Shown: positions 1 to 8,718 of the stretch, piece by piece
How the letters are laid out: each line of letters begins with the position of its first letter
How positions within the stretch are numbered: position 1 is the stretch's first letter
From: Flavobacterium resistens
GTDB taxonomy: Bacteria > Bacteroidota > Bacteroidia > Flavobacteriales > Flavobacteriaceae
Length of the DNA stretch: 64,000 nucleotides
Assembly: GCF_900182645.1 (NCBI RefSeq)
Contig: NZ_FXTA01000002.1
Coordinates: 930,001-994,000, forward strand
Direction: 5' to 3'
The notes under the pieces: model-generated
What the model was told of the DNA's origin: nothing
What the model saw: only the letters and a program-made list of their open reading frames with translations
Databases searched by the model: none
Position numbers and translations under genes: made by a program

Positions 1-206
1 TCTACTGGAGAATAAGTGCTATAATTTTCGTTTACTGCTTTTATTACTGCTTCTTTAATGAAGTCTGGCGTGTTGAAATCAGGCTCGCCTAAACTTAAAC
101 TGATAATGTCTTTTCCTTGTGCTTTTAATTCGCGTGCCAATGCAGCCATTGCTAATGTCTGTGAAGTAGCAAGATTGTTGATTCTGTCCGAAAGAATATG
201 ATTCAT
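1..206 (-). CDS. Aminotransferase class I/II, aspartate aminotransferase-like (partial, N-terminus only)
   Basis: The reverse strand reads from an ATG at 206 down to the window edge, giving about 68 residues beginning MNHILSDRINNLATSQTLAM. The segment ISLSLGEPDFNTPDFIKEA is the typical N-terminal substrate-loop region of class I (fold type I) PLP-dependent aminotransferases of the aspartate aminotransferase family, which move amino groups between amino acids and 2-oxo acids in the cytoplasm. The PLP lysine and the rest of the protein lie outside the window, so substrate specificity cannot be read. The family call is fairly safe; calling it aspC would be inference. Confidence 0.8.
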   Translation of the reverse strand, partial: MNHILSDRINNLATSQTLAMAALARELKAQGKDIISLSLGEPDFNTPDFIKEAVIKAVNENYSTYSPV

Positions 207-282
207 TATAAAATTTTTGATGTCCTTAAATTTGCTGTGTTGTTTAAGGAAGGTTAATTATTAATAGATTTTTTTTTAGTTT

Positions 283-1380
283 TTAAACTGATAATTCTGG
301 CTTCATTCCTAAGTCACGTAAATGTTTGAAGTGAGCTACAATAGCGCTTCGCATAGTTTTGTATTCGTAATATGGCAGGTTGCATTCTTTTGCAGTTTCC
401 TTCACGATTTTTGCAATTTTGCCATAGTGAATGTGACTAATATGTGGAAAAATATGATGTTCGATTTGATGGTTTAATCCACCTGTGTACCAGTTTACAA
501 TTGCATTTTTTGGAGCAAAATTAGTTGTGGTATACAATTGGTGAATAGCCCAGGTGTTGTCCATTTCGCCTAATTCATTTGGCTCTGGATTAGTAGTGTG
601 ATCAACAACGTGTGCTAGTTGAAATACAATACTTAAGATTAATCCTGTTGTATAGTGCATTACAAAAAATCCAAGAACCACTTTCCACCATGTAATTCCA
701 ATTACGATTGGCAATACAATCCAGATGGATACATAGATGATTTTTGTGATAATTAAAGTTGTCCAAAGGATTTTTGGGCTTTTTGGTTCTCCGTAAGATA
801 ATTTTCTTTTTAGGTAATTACGCATTTGCTTAAAATCGGTTGTAATTGCCCAATTGAAAGTCAGTAATCCGTATAAGAAAACAGAATAATAATGTTGAAA
901 ACGGTGAAAACTATGCCATTCTGCATGTTCTGTAAAACGGATAATTCTTCCTGCATCAAGATCTTCATCATGTCCAGGAATATTAGTGTAAGTATGGTGC
1001 AGTACATTATGCTGAACTTGCCAGTTGTAAACATTTCCAGCCAGAACATAAATAGTTCCACCCATTAATTTGTTTATCCAGCTTTTGTTCGAATAAGAAC
1101 CGTGGTTCCCATCGTGCATTACGTTCATTCCAACGCCGGCCATTCCGATACCCATTACGATAGATAACAACAACATTACCCAAAAAGGCATGTTAAGAGT
1201 GAGGATTAAAAAATAAGGTGTTAAAAAGACCGCAAAAAGAATAACAGCTTTTAAATGCAGTTTCCAATTTCCAGTTTTCTGGATATTGTTTTCTTTGAAG
1301 TAATTGTTTACGCGAGAGTTAAGCGTTCTGAAAAACTTCAGATTATCTTGTCTTGCAAATGTAGGTGCAGGGTTATTCAT
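283..1380 (-). CDS. Membrane fatty acid desaturase (acyl-CoA/acyl-lipid type)
   Basis: A 365-residue integral membrane protein with the three histidine boxes of the membrane desaturase superfamily: HDGNH at residues 89-93, HNVLHH at 124-129 and HQIEHH at 304-309. The last box has Q in place of the first H, as in front-end (delta-6-like) and linoleoyl-CoA desaturases. Hydrophobic pairs near 45-85 and 215-260 fit a four-helix topology with the di-iron site facing the cytoplasm. It should introduce double bonds into membrane acyl chains; the position of the double bond cannot be read. Unlike the classical front-end enzymes, no cytochrome b5 domain is present. The gene stands alone and diverges from rsmG; a TTG-N22-TACCTTTG promoter lies upstream on the minus strand. 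Confidence 0.9.
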   Translation of the reverse strand: MNNPAPTFARQDNLKFFRTLNSRVNNYFKENNIQKTGNWKLHLKAVILFAVFLTPYFLILTLNMPFWVMLLLSIVMGIGMAGVGMNVMHDGNHGSYSNKSWINKLMGGTIYVLAGNVYNWQVQHNVLHHTYTNIPGHDEDLDAGRIIRFTEHAEWHSFHRFQHYYSVFLYGLLTFNWAITTDFKQMRNYLKRKLSYGEPKSPKILWTTLIITKIIYVSIWIVLPIVIGITWWKVVLGFFVMHYTTGLILSIVFQLAHVVDHTTNPEPNELGEMDNTWAIHQLYTTTNFAPKNAIVNWYTGGLNHQIEHHIFPHISHIHYGKIAKIVKETAKECNLPYYEYKTMRSAIVAHFKHLRDLGMKPELSV

Positions 1381-1399
1381 AATTATTTTAAATAGTTTT

Positions 1400-1432
1400 C
1401 AAAGGTAATTATTATAAATTTTCAATTTGCAA
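1400..1432 (-). promoter_or_regulatory. Predicted Bacteroidota promoter of the desaturase gene
   Basis: On the minus strand, TACCTTTG (plus-strand 1400-1407) matches the -7 consensus TAnnTTTG. A TTG (1430-1432) sits 22 nt upstream, within the usual spacing for the Flavobacterium -33 element. The desaturase ATG is at 1380, leaving a leader of about 15-20 nt. Confidence 0.6.
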
Positions 1433-1463
1433 AATTGAGTTAAATATTTCAATCGTAAAGTAG

Positions 1464-1471
1464 TACTTTTG
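1464..1471 (+). promoter_or_regulatory. Predicted -7 element of rsmG
   Basis: TACTTTTG fits TAnnTTTG and lies 16 nt before the rsmG ATG at 1488, implying a very short leader. No TTG at ideal distance is present, so only the -7 part is claimed. Confidence 0.5.
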
Positions 1472-1487
1472 TTAAAAATTTAGAGCA

Positions 1488-2117
1488 ATGGATGAGATAT
1501 TGAAATATTTTCCTGATTTGACTGATATTCAAATCAAACAATTTCAACAATTAGACTTTTTATACCACGATTGGAATGAGAAAATCAATGTGATTTCGCG
1601 CAAAGACATTGATTCATTATATACAAAACACATCTTACATTCGTTAGGAATTGCTAAAATCATGAAGTTTGAGCCTGGAACAACTGTTTTGGATGTTGGA
1701 ACTGGTGGAGGTTTTCCGGGAATTCCGTTAGCGATTCTTTTTCCTGAAACTCGTTTTTATTTAATTGATGTTATTGCAAAGAAAATAAAAGTAGTTCAGG
1801 GAGTTGCCGATGCATTAGAATTGAAGAATGTAAAAGCGGAACAAAAACGTGCTGAATTGGTAAAAGGCGATTTTGATTTTATTGTAAGCCGAGCTGTAAC
1901 GAATATGCCTGATTTTGTTTCCTGGATACATGATAAAATCAAAAAACAGCATAAACATACTCTCAAAAACGGAATTTTGTATTTGAAAGGCGGTGATTTA
2001 AATGAAGAATTAAAAGATTTCCCAAATGCGACTTTATATGATTTGGCAGATCATTTTGAAGATGAATTTTTTGAAACCAAAAAAGTCGTGCATCTGCCTT
2101 TAAAGTTTAAACCTTAA
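1488..2117 (+). CDS. rsmG: 16S rRNA (guanine-527-N7)-methyltransferase RsmG
   Basis: A 209-residue protein of the GidB/RsmG family, which uses S-adenosylmethionine to methylate N7 of G527 in the 530 loop of 16S rRNA. The SAM-binding motif I is VLDVGTGGGFPGIPLAI (about 67-83), preceded by the family signature KHILHSLG (47-54) and followed by the acidic strand end YLIDVIAKK and the VSRAV segment. Length is normal for the family (about 205-215). It is a single-gene unit that diverges from the desaturase gene and ends at a strong hairpin terminator. Start ATG chosen because the family N-terminus begins about here and a -7 box lies just upstream. Confidence 0.95.
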   Translation: MDEILKYFPDLTDIQIKQFQQLDFLYHDWNEKINVISRKDIDSLYTKHILHSLGIAKIMKFEPGTTVLDVGTGGGFPGIPLAILFPETRFYLIDVIAKKIKVVQGVADALELKNVKAEQKRAELVKGDFDFIVSRAVTNMPDFVSWIHDKIKKQHKHTLKNGILYLKGGDLNEELKDFPNATLYDLADHFEDEFFETKKVVHLPLKFKP

Positions 2118-2135
2118 ATTAGAGATTTAAAATAT

Positions 2136-2178
2136 ATAACCCGGATAGAATTAATAAAATTCTTCCGGGTTATTTTTT
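2136..2178 (+). terminator. Rho-independent terminator after rsmG
   Basis: Stem ATAACCCGG (2136-2144) pairs with CCGGGTTAT (2165-2173), followed by a T run. It lies between convergent genes and is close to symmetric, so it may serve both strands. Confidence 0.8.
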
Positions 2179-2197
2179 GAATTAATAGTAATTAAAA

Positions 2198-2929
2198 TTA
2201 AGATGCTTTTTTTGATAAATGCAAAAACGGATTCGCTTTATGATCTAAATTGTTGATGAAATTATTCAATGCTGCTTCACAGGCTTCAGGAGTATAATGA
2301 AATTTTGAATCAAAGAAAAATTCTCGGCATATAACAGTTTCGTCAGATGAATCATAAAAGTCTTCATCACTTTGATTTGCCTCCCTAGAGTTATATGTAC
2401 ACGGATATGACTCTAATAAAGCTGTAATTGTTTGGTCAAGCCATTTGTCAAAAAACTTTTTCTTTGGAGTAATATAACGTGCAAGCAATACTAGTCCAAT
2501 AAGCTCGCTTTGAAGAAAATAAGAACCTTTTCTATATCTTACATCAATCATTCTCACATTCATAAGTGCAACCCATAATGGTCCGTTTACTGAGCCAGAA
2601 TCCGGAATGTCTAGTTCAGTATCAAATAGTAGAGGATCTGTTTCATGGCTATCGCGAACAGAACACCAAAGTGCTTCTATACGTTTTTGAATGTCATTTG
2701 TTGCCATAGAATAGCCATTAAAGCGCCATGAAAACCATTCTAATAAAGCTGCTGTTAGTCCTATGCAGGCTTTATGGCTAATTTGAGATAGTATGGTTTC
2801 TAATTCTTCATTTCCTTCTAATGGATCTAAAAACATTTCCATCTTTTTATTATTCCATTTAAAATCGATAGGATATCCAACACTTTTTGATTGTAGAATT
2901 ATTTTCGGTACGTTGTTTAAGTTTCTCAT
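2198..2929 (-). CDS. Hypothetical protein, 243 aa
   Basis: Not recognised. The predicted protein has no signal peptide or clear membrane span, so it is probably cytoplasmic. It is mixed helix-rich, with an aromatic, tryptophan-containing region at about 60-90 (LLEWFSWRFNGYS), a central segment GPLWVALMNVRMIDVRYRKG, and an acidic stretch NQSDEDFYDSSDE near 185-197. The ATG at 2929 is a plausible start: a TAAATTTG -7 box on the minus strand (plus 2961-2968) lies about 30 nt upstream. It is monocistronic, convergent with rsmG and divergent from the LytS-type kinase gene. Coding reality is supported by its length, uninterrupted frame and promoter; no function is proposed. Confidence 0.75.
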   Translation of the reverse strand: MRNLNNVPKIILQSKSVGYPIDFKWNNKKMEMFLDPLEGNEELETILSQISHKACIGLTAALLEWFSWRFNGYSMATNDIQKRIEALWCSVRDSHETDPLLFDTELDIPDSGSVNGPLWVALMNVRMIDVRYRKGSYFLQSELIGLVLLARYITPKKKFFDKWLDQTITALLESYPCTYNSREANQSDEDFYDSSDETVICREFFFDSKFHYTPEACEAALNNFINNLDHKANPFLHLSKKAS

Positions 2930-3247
2930 ATGCTGTTATTTAAGTTTTCCTATTTTTCAGCAAATTTATATGGGTGTTGTTTTTTTGAAGGGAATAAGAA
3001 GTTTTATTAATGTTAAAATAAGCTTTTTTGTTTTTTTAGTCGGCTGATTTTTAATTAAATAAGAAAAAGATTACAAATCGTATAATGCTAAAATGTAAGT
3101 CTCATTTTTGCCAATTTAGACTCGTATATTTTATTGCAATCAAGAATAAATCTCATTCATCACCTATTATTTTTCTTTCATGTACTTTTATTTGTTCAAT
3201 CTGTATTAGAGAAATACCTTTACTTCAGTACTAAATATCTTTATATT
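2930..3247. other. 318-bp divergent intergenic region
   Basis: AT-rich spacer between the hypothetical gene (minus) and the LytS-type kinase gene (plus). It contains a minus-strand -7 box at 2961-2968. A short ORF (2793-3047) reads across it but mostly overlaps the hypothetical gene and has no family features. No RNA gene or repeat was recognised. Confidence 0.5.
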
Positions 3248-4309
3248 TTGAAAATAACAAAAACAATATCGACTTACTGGAAAATTCAGATCATAGGTTG
3301 GAGTACAGCTTCTTTGTATTGGGGATTTCAGGCCTTTTTTAGTGGTAATTTTATATGGAAAATTGGTATTGCAGATTTGATACTGGATGTTTCAATTGGT
3401 ATTTTGCTGACGCATCTTTATAGGAATTTTGTTTTAAAAAAGGAATGGAATAAATTGAATCTAAAAACATTAATTCCAAAAATTATTATCGGCGTTTTAA
3501 TACTTTCAGTGATATATACAGTTTTAATTGCCGGCAAATTATACCTTGTTCGTCTCTTTATTCTAAAAAGCAATTCTTTGCCATTTATATTGTTTTTTAA
3601 ATCGATAAAGTTGCAAATATTCATTACAGGTACAAGATTAATGGCTATTTGGGTATTGGCTTATCATCTTTATCATTATTCAAGACTTGAATTGCAAACT
3701 GAAAAAGAAAACGCTCGATTATCCGTCATACTAAAAGAAGCGCAACTTAATAACCTAAGCGCGCAACTTAATCCGCATTTCTTTTTTAATTCCCTGAATA
3801 ATATAAAATTTCTGGTTTTAGAAAATCCGCATGCAGCCAGAAGAGCAATTGATCTTTTGTCCGACTTATTAAGGAATTCTTTAAATAGCAATATTGAAAA
3901 GCTAATCCCTTTAAGTGACGAAATAAATCTGGTTAAGGATTATCTCGAATTAGAAAAAATACGTTTTGAAGAACGATTGCAAATCAAAATTGAAACAAAT
4001 GAAGATGAATTGACTCATTTAATTCTGCCTTTTAGTATTCAGACATTGGTTGAAAATGCCGTAAAACATGGAATTGAAAAAAGAAAAAACGGCGGATTTA
4101 TAGCGATCAAAATTGAGCTTGAAAACAATTTTATGAAAATTACGGTTCAAAATTCAGGCAAACTCAGCAAAGAAATAAAAGATTCAGGTATTGGGATAAA
4201 AAACCTGAAAGAGCGATTGCTGTTACAATATAATGGAAACGCTTTTTTTGAAATTAAAGAAATGGATAATGAAACGGTTTTGGCGACAATTTTAATTCCA
4301 TCGAAATGA
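3248..4309 (+). CDS. LytS/YehU-type sensor histidine kinase
   Basis: A membrane histidine kinase of the His_kinase (PF06580)/HATPase type that pairs with LytTR regulators. With the TTG at 3248 as start it has 353 residues. About four transmembrane helices occupy the first 145 residues with no periplasmic sensor domain. The phosphoacceptor His177 lies in AQLNPHFFFNSLNNI, the N-box is LVENAVKHGIEK (about 267-278) and the G-box is SGIGIKNLKERL (about 313-324). The frame stays open upstream to another TTG at 3134, but no ATG occurs before the kinase core. TTG-3248 is chosen because it gives an MK start shortly before YWKIQIIGW, where related kinases begin. It overlaps the response-regulator gene by 4 nt (ATGA), so the two are co-translated. 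The signal sensed is unknown. Confidence 0.88.
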   Translation: MKITKTISTYWKIQIIGWSTASLYWGFQAFFSGNFIWKIGIADLILDVSIGILLTHLYRNFVLKKEWNKLNLKTLIPKIIIGVLILSVIYTVLIAGKLYLVRLFILKSNSLPFILFFKSIKLQIFITGTRLMAIWVLAYHLYHYSRLELQTEKENARLSVILKEAQLNNLSAQLNPHFFFNSLNNIKFLVLENPHAARRAIDLLSDLLRNSLNSNIEKLIPLSDEINLVKDYLELEKIRFEERLQIKIETNEDELTHLILPFSIQTLVENAVKHGIEKRKNGGFIAIKIELENNFMKITVQNSGKLSKEIKDSGIGIKNLKERLLLQYNGNAFFEIKEMDNETVLATILIPSK

Positions 4310-5025
4310 AAAAGATAAAAGTTATAATAATAGATGATGAACGCTTATCAAGAGAAGAACTCAAGCAAGTTTTAAAATCATATGAAGATTTTATTCTTAT
4401 TGGCGAGGCTGAAAATGCTGATGATGCCAAGGATTTGATCGAAACAAAAATGCCTGATTTGATTTTTTTGGATATTGAAATGCCTGAAAAGTCGGGATTC
4501 GATTTATTAGAATCTTTGAATCATGTACCAACAGTACTTTTTATTACAGCGTACAATCAATATGCTGTACAGGCATTTGAAGTAAATGCTTTAGATTATT
4601 TAATGAAACCGATAAGAGAGGAACGTTTCTTGAAAGCGATCGAAAAAATAAGAAACACTTTAAGTGTAAAATCTTCTGTAAATGATTCGGCAGAACAAAA
4701 CCGAAGAATTTTTATTAAAGATGGAGAAAAGCGATTTTTTATTGCGTTAGATGAAATTTATTTGATTGAATCGCTGGAAAATTACACCAGACTTTTTTTT
4801 CAGGACAAAAAAGCAATGCAAAGGCGATCGCTTCGTCAGTGGGAAGAAATGTTGGATGAGAATGTCTTTTTGAGAATTAACAGAACCGAAATTGTAAACA
4901 TTAAATACATACAAGATCTAAACAAAACAATTGATGGCGGATTGGAAATAAAATTAAAAACCGGAGAACTATTAAAAGTTTCAAAACGTCAATCGGTAAA
5001 ATTTAAAAACAGCAACGGAATTTAA
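4306..5025 (+). CDS. LytTR-family response regulator
   Basis: A 239-residue two-domain regulator. The receiver domain (1-120) has the acidic pocket D10/D11, phosphoacceptor Asp56 in LIFLDIEMP, the Thr/Ala switch in FITAYNQYAVQAF and a conserved Lys in DYLMKPI. The C-terminal LytTR DNA-binding domain (about 137-237) contains IFIKDGEKRFFIALDEIYLIE and FLRINRTEIVNIKYI. It overlaps the upstream kinase gene by 4 nt and is followed 12 nt later by a secreted peptidase gene, so the three probably form one transcription unit. The likely role is transcription control in response to the partner kinase; target sites cannot be read. Confidence 0.93.
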   Translation: MKKIKVIIIDDERLSREELKQVLKSYEDFILIGEAENADDAKDLIETKMPDLIFLDIEMPEKSGFDLLESLNHVPTVLFITAYNQYAVQAFEVNALDYLMKPIREERFLKAIEKIRNTLSVKSSVNDSAEQNRRIFIKDGEKRFFIALDEIYLIESLENYTRLFFQDKKAMQRRSLRQWEEMLDENVFLRINRTEIVNIKYIQDLNKTIDGGLEIKLKTGELLKVSKRQSVKFKNSNGI

Positions 5026-5037
5026 TAGAACGATTAT

Positions 5038-6777
5038 ATGAAAACTACTTTAAATTTTATATTTCTTATTTTATTGATATCAAATGTATTCTCACAGCAA
5101 ACAATTAAAACAAAATCTGAAGATTTAAAAAGCGTTTATAATATTCAGGATAGTGTAATGATCAAGACTAGAGATGGAGCTTTTATATCGGCAATAGTAG
5201 TGCGAAAAAAAGGAATTATGATTCCAAAACCTGTTATACTTCAATTTACTATTTATGTTTCAGAAGAAAGAGATTTGAAATCTTTAAAAGCTGCCGCAGA
5301 CAATGATTATGTTGGCGTAATTGCTTATTCACGAGGAAAGCGATTTAGTCCTGGAGAAATATTTCCGTACGAAAATGATGCTAATGACGCTTATGATGTT
5401 ATCGACTGGATCAGTAAGCAAGAATGGTGCGATGGAAGAGTAGGAATGTATGGAGGAAGTTATAATGGATTAACACAATGGGCCGCCTGTAAAAAAATGC
5501 ATCCGGCACTTAAAACGATAGTTCCTTATGTTGCTAATAAAGCAGGAATGGGTTTGCCCATGGAAAACAATGTATTTATAAACCCTAATTATGAATGGTC
5601 GTTTTACGTTGGAAATAATAAATATTTGGATACTCTAGTAGGAAATGATAGACAGCGTTTTAGAAAAATGCAGTTTAATTGGTGGCAAAGCGGAGTAGCT
5701 TATAAAAAAATGGATAGTATTGATGGAAGTCCAAATAGGCTTTTTCAACGATGGATTCAACATCCTTCTTTTGACGAATATTGGCAAAAAATGGGACCGT
5801 ACAAAAAAGATTTCGCTCAAATAAATATTCCTATTTTGGCAATCGATGGCTATTACAATGATTCTCAGAATTCGAGTTTATATTATTTAAGAGAACTTCA
5901 TAAATATAATCCTAAAGCTGATTCTTATTTAATTATCGGTCCATATAGTCATTTTGGTGCGCAAAGAGGAGGAATTGCTGTACTGAATGGTTATAAAGTT
6001 GATGCAGATGCTTTGATAAATACCAACAAAATAACCTATCAATGGTTTGATTATATTTTTAAAAATAAACCCAAACCAGAAATTTTAAAAGATAGAGTTA
6101 ATTACCAAGTGATGGGAGCTAATGAATGGAGGAGCGCTCCCTCTATAGATAAAATGAATAACGGCTTTCTAACATTTTATCTGAGCAATGATAAATTGGG
6201 TGATTTTTATTCATTGGATAACAAGAAACCTGCTAAAAAAGGCTATTTGCCACAAGAGGTTGATTTTGCTGATAGAGTGAATAGCAACAACTTTTATTAC
6301 CCAGATCCAATTATTAATGACCAAGTCGATACAACAAACGGATATGTTTTTATAAGCGATCCAATAAAAGAGCCTTTGTTGGTAAATGGTTCATTTTTAG
6401 GAGAAATCAAAGCCAGTATCAATAAAAAAGATATGGATATCGGCGTGACTTTGTACGAGGTAATGCCTGATGGAACTTATTTTCATTTGGCTTATTTTAT
6501 TGGCCGAGCCAGTTATGCTAAAGATATTACCCAAAGAAATCTGTTGAAACCAGATACGATAGAAACGATTCCTTTTTCAAACACACACTTAGTAAGCAAA
6601 CAATTAAGTAAAGGAAGTAGATTATTAATCACATTAAATGTAAATAAAAATCCATTTTCAGAAATAAATTACGGAACCGGAAAAACAGTCACCGAAGAAA
6701 GTATCAAAGACGCCAAAGAACCATTAAAAATAAAATGGTATAACGACAGTTTTGTAAAAATTCCAATCTGGAAATAA
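5038..6777 (+). CDS. CocE/NonD-family serine hydrolase (X-Pro dipeptidyl-peptidase S15-like), exported
   Basis: A 579-residue protein with signal peptide MKTTLNFIFLILLISNVFSQ. The alpha/beta-hydrolase part (about 35-345) has the nucleophile Ser141 in YGGSYNG, a candidate acid Asp270 or Asp275 in AIDGYYND, and His305 in GPYSHFG. A C-terminal jelly-roll domain of the X-Pro peptidase type (about 400-579) follows. Members cleave Xaa-Pro dipeptides, acylases' amide substrates or esters; the actual substrate is not deducible. It is likely periplasmic. It sits 12 nt behind the LytTR regulator gene and ends at a strong terminator, suggesting the two-component pair and the hydrolase are expressed together. 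Confidence 0.87.
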   Translation: MKTTLNFIFLILLISNVFSQQTIKTKSEDLKSVYNIQDSVMIKTRDGAFISAIVVRKKGIMIPKPVILQFTIYVSEERDLKSLKAAADNDYVGVIAYSRGKRFSPGEIFPYENDANDAYDVIDWISKQEWCDGRVGMYGGSYNGLTQWAACKKMHPALKTIVPYVANKAGMGLPMENNVFINPNYEWSFYVGNNKYLDTLVGNDRQRFRKMQFNWWQSGVAYKKMDSIDGSPNRLFQRWIQHPSFDEYWQKMGPYKKDFAQINIPILAIDGYYNDSQNSSLYYLRELHKYNPKADSYLIIGPYSHFGAQRGGIAVLNGYKVDADALINTNKITYQWFDYIFKNKPKPEILKDRVNYQVMGANEWRSAPSIDKMNNGFLTFYLSNDKLGDFYSLDNKKPAKKGYLPQEVDFADRVNSNNFYYPDPIINDQVDTTNGYVFISDPIKEPLLVNGSFLGEIKASINKKDMDIGVTLYEVMPDGTYFHLAYFIGRASYAKDITQRNLLKPDTIETIPFSNTHLVSKQLSKGSRLLITLNVNKNPFSEINYGTGKTVTEESIKDAKEPLKIKWYNDSFVKIPIWK

Positions 6778-6781
6778 AAAT

Positions 6782-6817
6782 AAAAGCCGAATCTTGTTAA
6801 AGATTCGGCTTTTTTAT
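6782..6817. terminator. Bidirectional terminator between hydrolase and pruA-type genes
   Basis: A 14-bp perfect stem: AAAAGCCGAATCTT (6782-6795) with AAGATTCGGCTTTT (6800-6813) and a 4-nt loop, flanked by A and T runs on both sides. It can end transcription from both convergent genes. Confidence 0.9.
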
Positions 6818-6826
6818 AGATACAGT

Positions 6827-6863
6827 TTCTAACTTGAAACTTGAAACATTTCTAAACTTGAAA
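6827..6863. repeat. Short seven-base-period repeat (CTTGAAA units)
   Basis: Between the terminator and the stop codon of the aldehyde dehydrogenase, the motif ACTTGAA recurs with a 7-base period (AACTTGAAACTTGAAAC) and again after eight bases. The same word in both orientations makes the hairpin between murD and ftsW at 56319-56365. Confidence 0.6.
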
Positions 6864-6870
6864 CTAAAAA

Positions 6871-8496
6871 TTAACCTAAGAAAGGATATCTGTAATCTTC
6901 TGGAGTTACAAAAGTTTCTTTTATAGTTCTTGGAGAAGCCCAACGTAATAAGTTCAATGCAGAACCTGCTTTATCGTTAGTTCCAGAAGCTCTTGCTCCA
7001 CCAAACGGCTGCATTCCTACAACAGCTCCAGTTGGTTTATCGTTGATATAGAAGTTACCAGCTGAGTTTTGTAATTTCGTTGTAGCCACTTCAATAGCAT
7101 AACGATCCTGGCTGAAAACTGCTCCAGTTAAAGCGTACTCAGAAGTAGTATCAACTAATTCTAAAGTTTCTTCCCATTTAGCATCTTCGTAAACATAAAT
7201 CGTGATAACTGGTCCGAACAACTCAGTTTCCATTGTAGTATATTTTGGATTTGTAGTTACAATAACTGTTGGTTCAATAAAGTATCCAACAGATTTATCG
7301 TAGTTACCACCAACAATAATTTCAGCATCAGCATCTTTTTTAGCTTGGTCGATATAACTAGCTAATTTGTCAAAAGAACCTTCGTGGATAACTGCTGTAA
7401 TGAAGTTTCCGAAATCTTCTGGAGAACCCATTTTCATAGATTTTACATCAGCGATTAATTGTTCTTTTACAGCTGGCCATAAACTTTGTGGGATATAAGC
7501 TCTAGATGCCGCAGAACATTTTTGCCCTTGGAATTCAAATGCTCCACGAGTAATTCCTGTAACTACTTGTTTTACGTTTGCGCTTGGGTGAGCGATGATA
7601 AAATCTTTACCTCCAGTTTCACCAACGATTCTTGGGTAAGTTTTGTAATTGTGGATGTTAGCTCCAATTTTAGCCCAGATATCTTTAAACACATGAGTTG
7701 AACCTGTAAAGTGAACACCAGCAAAATCACGGCTCGCTAAAACAGTATCAGTAATCATTAAAGCATCTCCAAAAACTACATTGATAACGCCATCAGGAAC
7801 TCCTGCTTCTTTGAAAACATCCAAAATGATTTTAGTTGAAAATACTTGGCTGTCGCTTGGTTTCCAAACTACAACGTTACCCATCATAGCAGCACTTGCA
7901 GGAAGGTTAGCAGCGATTGCAGTAAAGTTGAATGGAGTAATAGCATAAACAAAACCTTCAAGAGGTCTGTATTCTACACGGTTCCAAACAGAAGAATCTG
8001 ATTTTGGCTGATCGTTGTAGATTTGAGTCATGAACTCAACATTGTAACGTAAAAAGTCGATTAATTCGCAAGAAGCATCGATTTCTGCTTGATGAATATT
8101 TTTAGACTGACCAATCATTGTTGCTGCGTTAATACGAGCTCTGTATGGTCCTGCGATTAATTCAGCAGCTTTTAAGAAAATAGCAGCACGTTGTTCCCAT
8201 GCCATATTTGCCCACGCTTTTCTTGATTCAAGAGCATTTGCAATTGCTTTTTCAATATGTTGTTTTTCAGCTAAATGATATTTTCCAACAACGTGTTGGT
8301 GATCATGTGGTGCTGTAATGTTTCTTGTGTTTCCAGTTCTGATTTCTTCACTTCCAATGTGTAAAGGAACATCAATTTGAGAGTTCCACATTGTAGCGTA
8401 AGCTGCTTGTACAGCTGCTTTTTCTGGTGAGTTCGGTGCGTATCCTTTTACAGGCTCGTTTACCGCTTTTGGTACATGAAAGAATCCTTTTAACAT
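6871..8496 (-). CDS. pruA: L-glutamate gamma-semialdehyde (1-pyrroline-5-carboxylate) dehydrogenase
   Basis: A 541-residue NAD+-dependent aldehyde dehydrogenase of the P5CDH type, completing proline catabolism by oxidising glutamate gamma-semialdehyde to glutamate in the cytosol. Family landmarks: PFNFTAIAANLPASAA (nucleotide-binding region), the general-base Glu in VGETGGKDF, the nucleophile Cys327 in GQKCSAASRAY, and the C-terminal PFGGARASGTNDKAG with the closing ending YRYPFLG. Length fits the monofunctional, eukaryote-like P5CDH group (about 540), not bifunctional PutA; no PRODH gene is adjacent. It starts at ATG 8496 with a TTG-N23-TACTTTTG promoter upstream, and converges on the CocE hydrolase at a bidirectional terminator. 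Confidence 0.93.
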   Translation of the reverse strand: MLKGFFHVPKAVNEPVKGYAPNSPEKAAVQAAYATMWNSQIDVPLHIGSEEIRTGNTRNITAPHDHQHVVGKYHLAEKQHIEKAIANALESRKAWANMAWEQRAAIFLKAAELIAGPYRARINAATMIGQSKNIHQAEIDASCELIDFLRYNVEFMTQIYNDQPKSDSSVWNRVEYRPLEGFVYAITPFNFTAIAANLPASAAMMGNVVVWKPSDSQVFSTKIILDVFKEAGVPDGVINVVFGDALMITDTVLASRDFAGVHFTGSTHVFKDIWAKIGANIHNYKTYPRIVGETGGKDFIIAHPSANVKQVVTGITRGAFEFQGQKCSAASRAYIPQSLWPAVKEQLIADVKSMKMGSPEDFGNFITAVIHEGSFDKLASYIDQAKKDADAEIIVGGNYDKSVGYFIEPTVIVTTNPKYTTMETELFGPVITIYVYEDAKWEETLELVDTTSEYALTGAVFSQDRYAIEVATTKLQNSAGNFYINDKPTGAVVGMQPFGGARASGTNDKAGSALNLLRWASPRTIKETFVTPEDYRYPFLG

Positions 8497-8537
8497 GGGA
8501 TAAATTATTTTAAAATTACGATTTGTTTAATTTTTTA

Positions 8538-8571
8538 CAAAAGTACAAATGATAATCTGAATTTATCACAA
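8538..8571 (-). promoter_or_regulatory. Predicted promoter of the P5C dehydrogenase gene
   Basis: Minus-strand -7 box TACTTTTG (plus 8538-8545) with TTG 23 nt upstream (plus 8569-8571). The gene ATG is at 8496, leaving a leader of about 35 nt. Confidence 0.55.
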
Positions 8572-8718
8572 TACAATATTAAAAAGTTGAATTTTAATAA
8601 GGGAATGATTTAGTTTGTAAAATAATCAATATTTAATTGCTTAAAATCAAAAAGATTTAGACAAAAAAAATGTTTACTTGAATTTTGAAAAATAAAAAAA
8701 ACAGAAACGAACCTTAAA

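Noticed and set aside
2793..3047. 84-codon ORF partly in the gap before the LytS-type kinase gene
   Set aside because: Most of it overlaps the hypothetical gene in antisense; the remainder shows no promoter, motif or plausible start.
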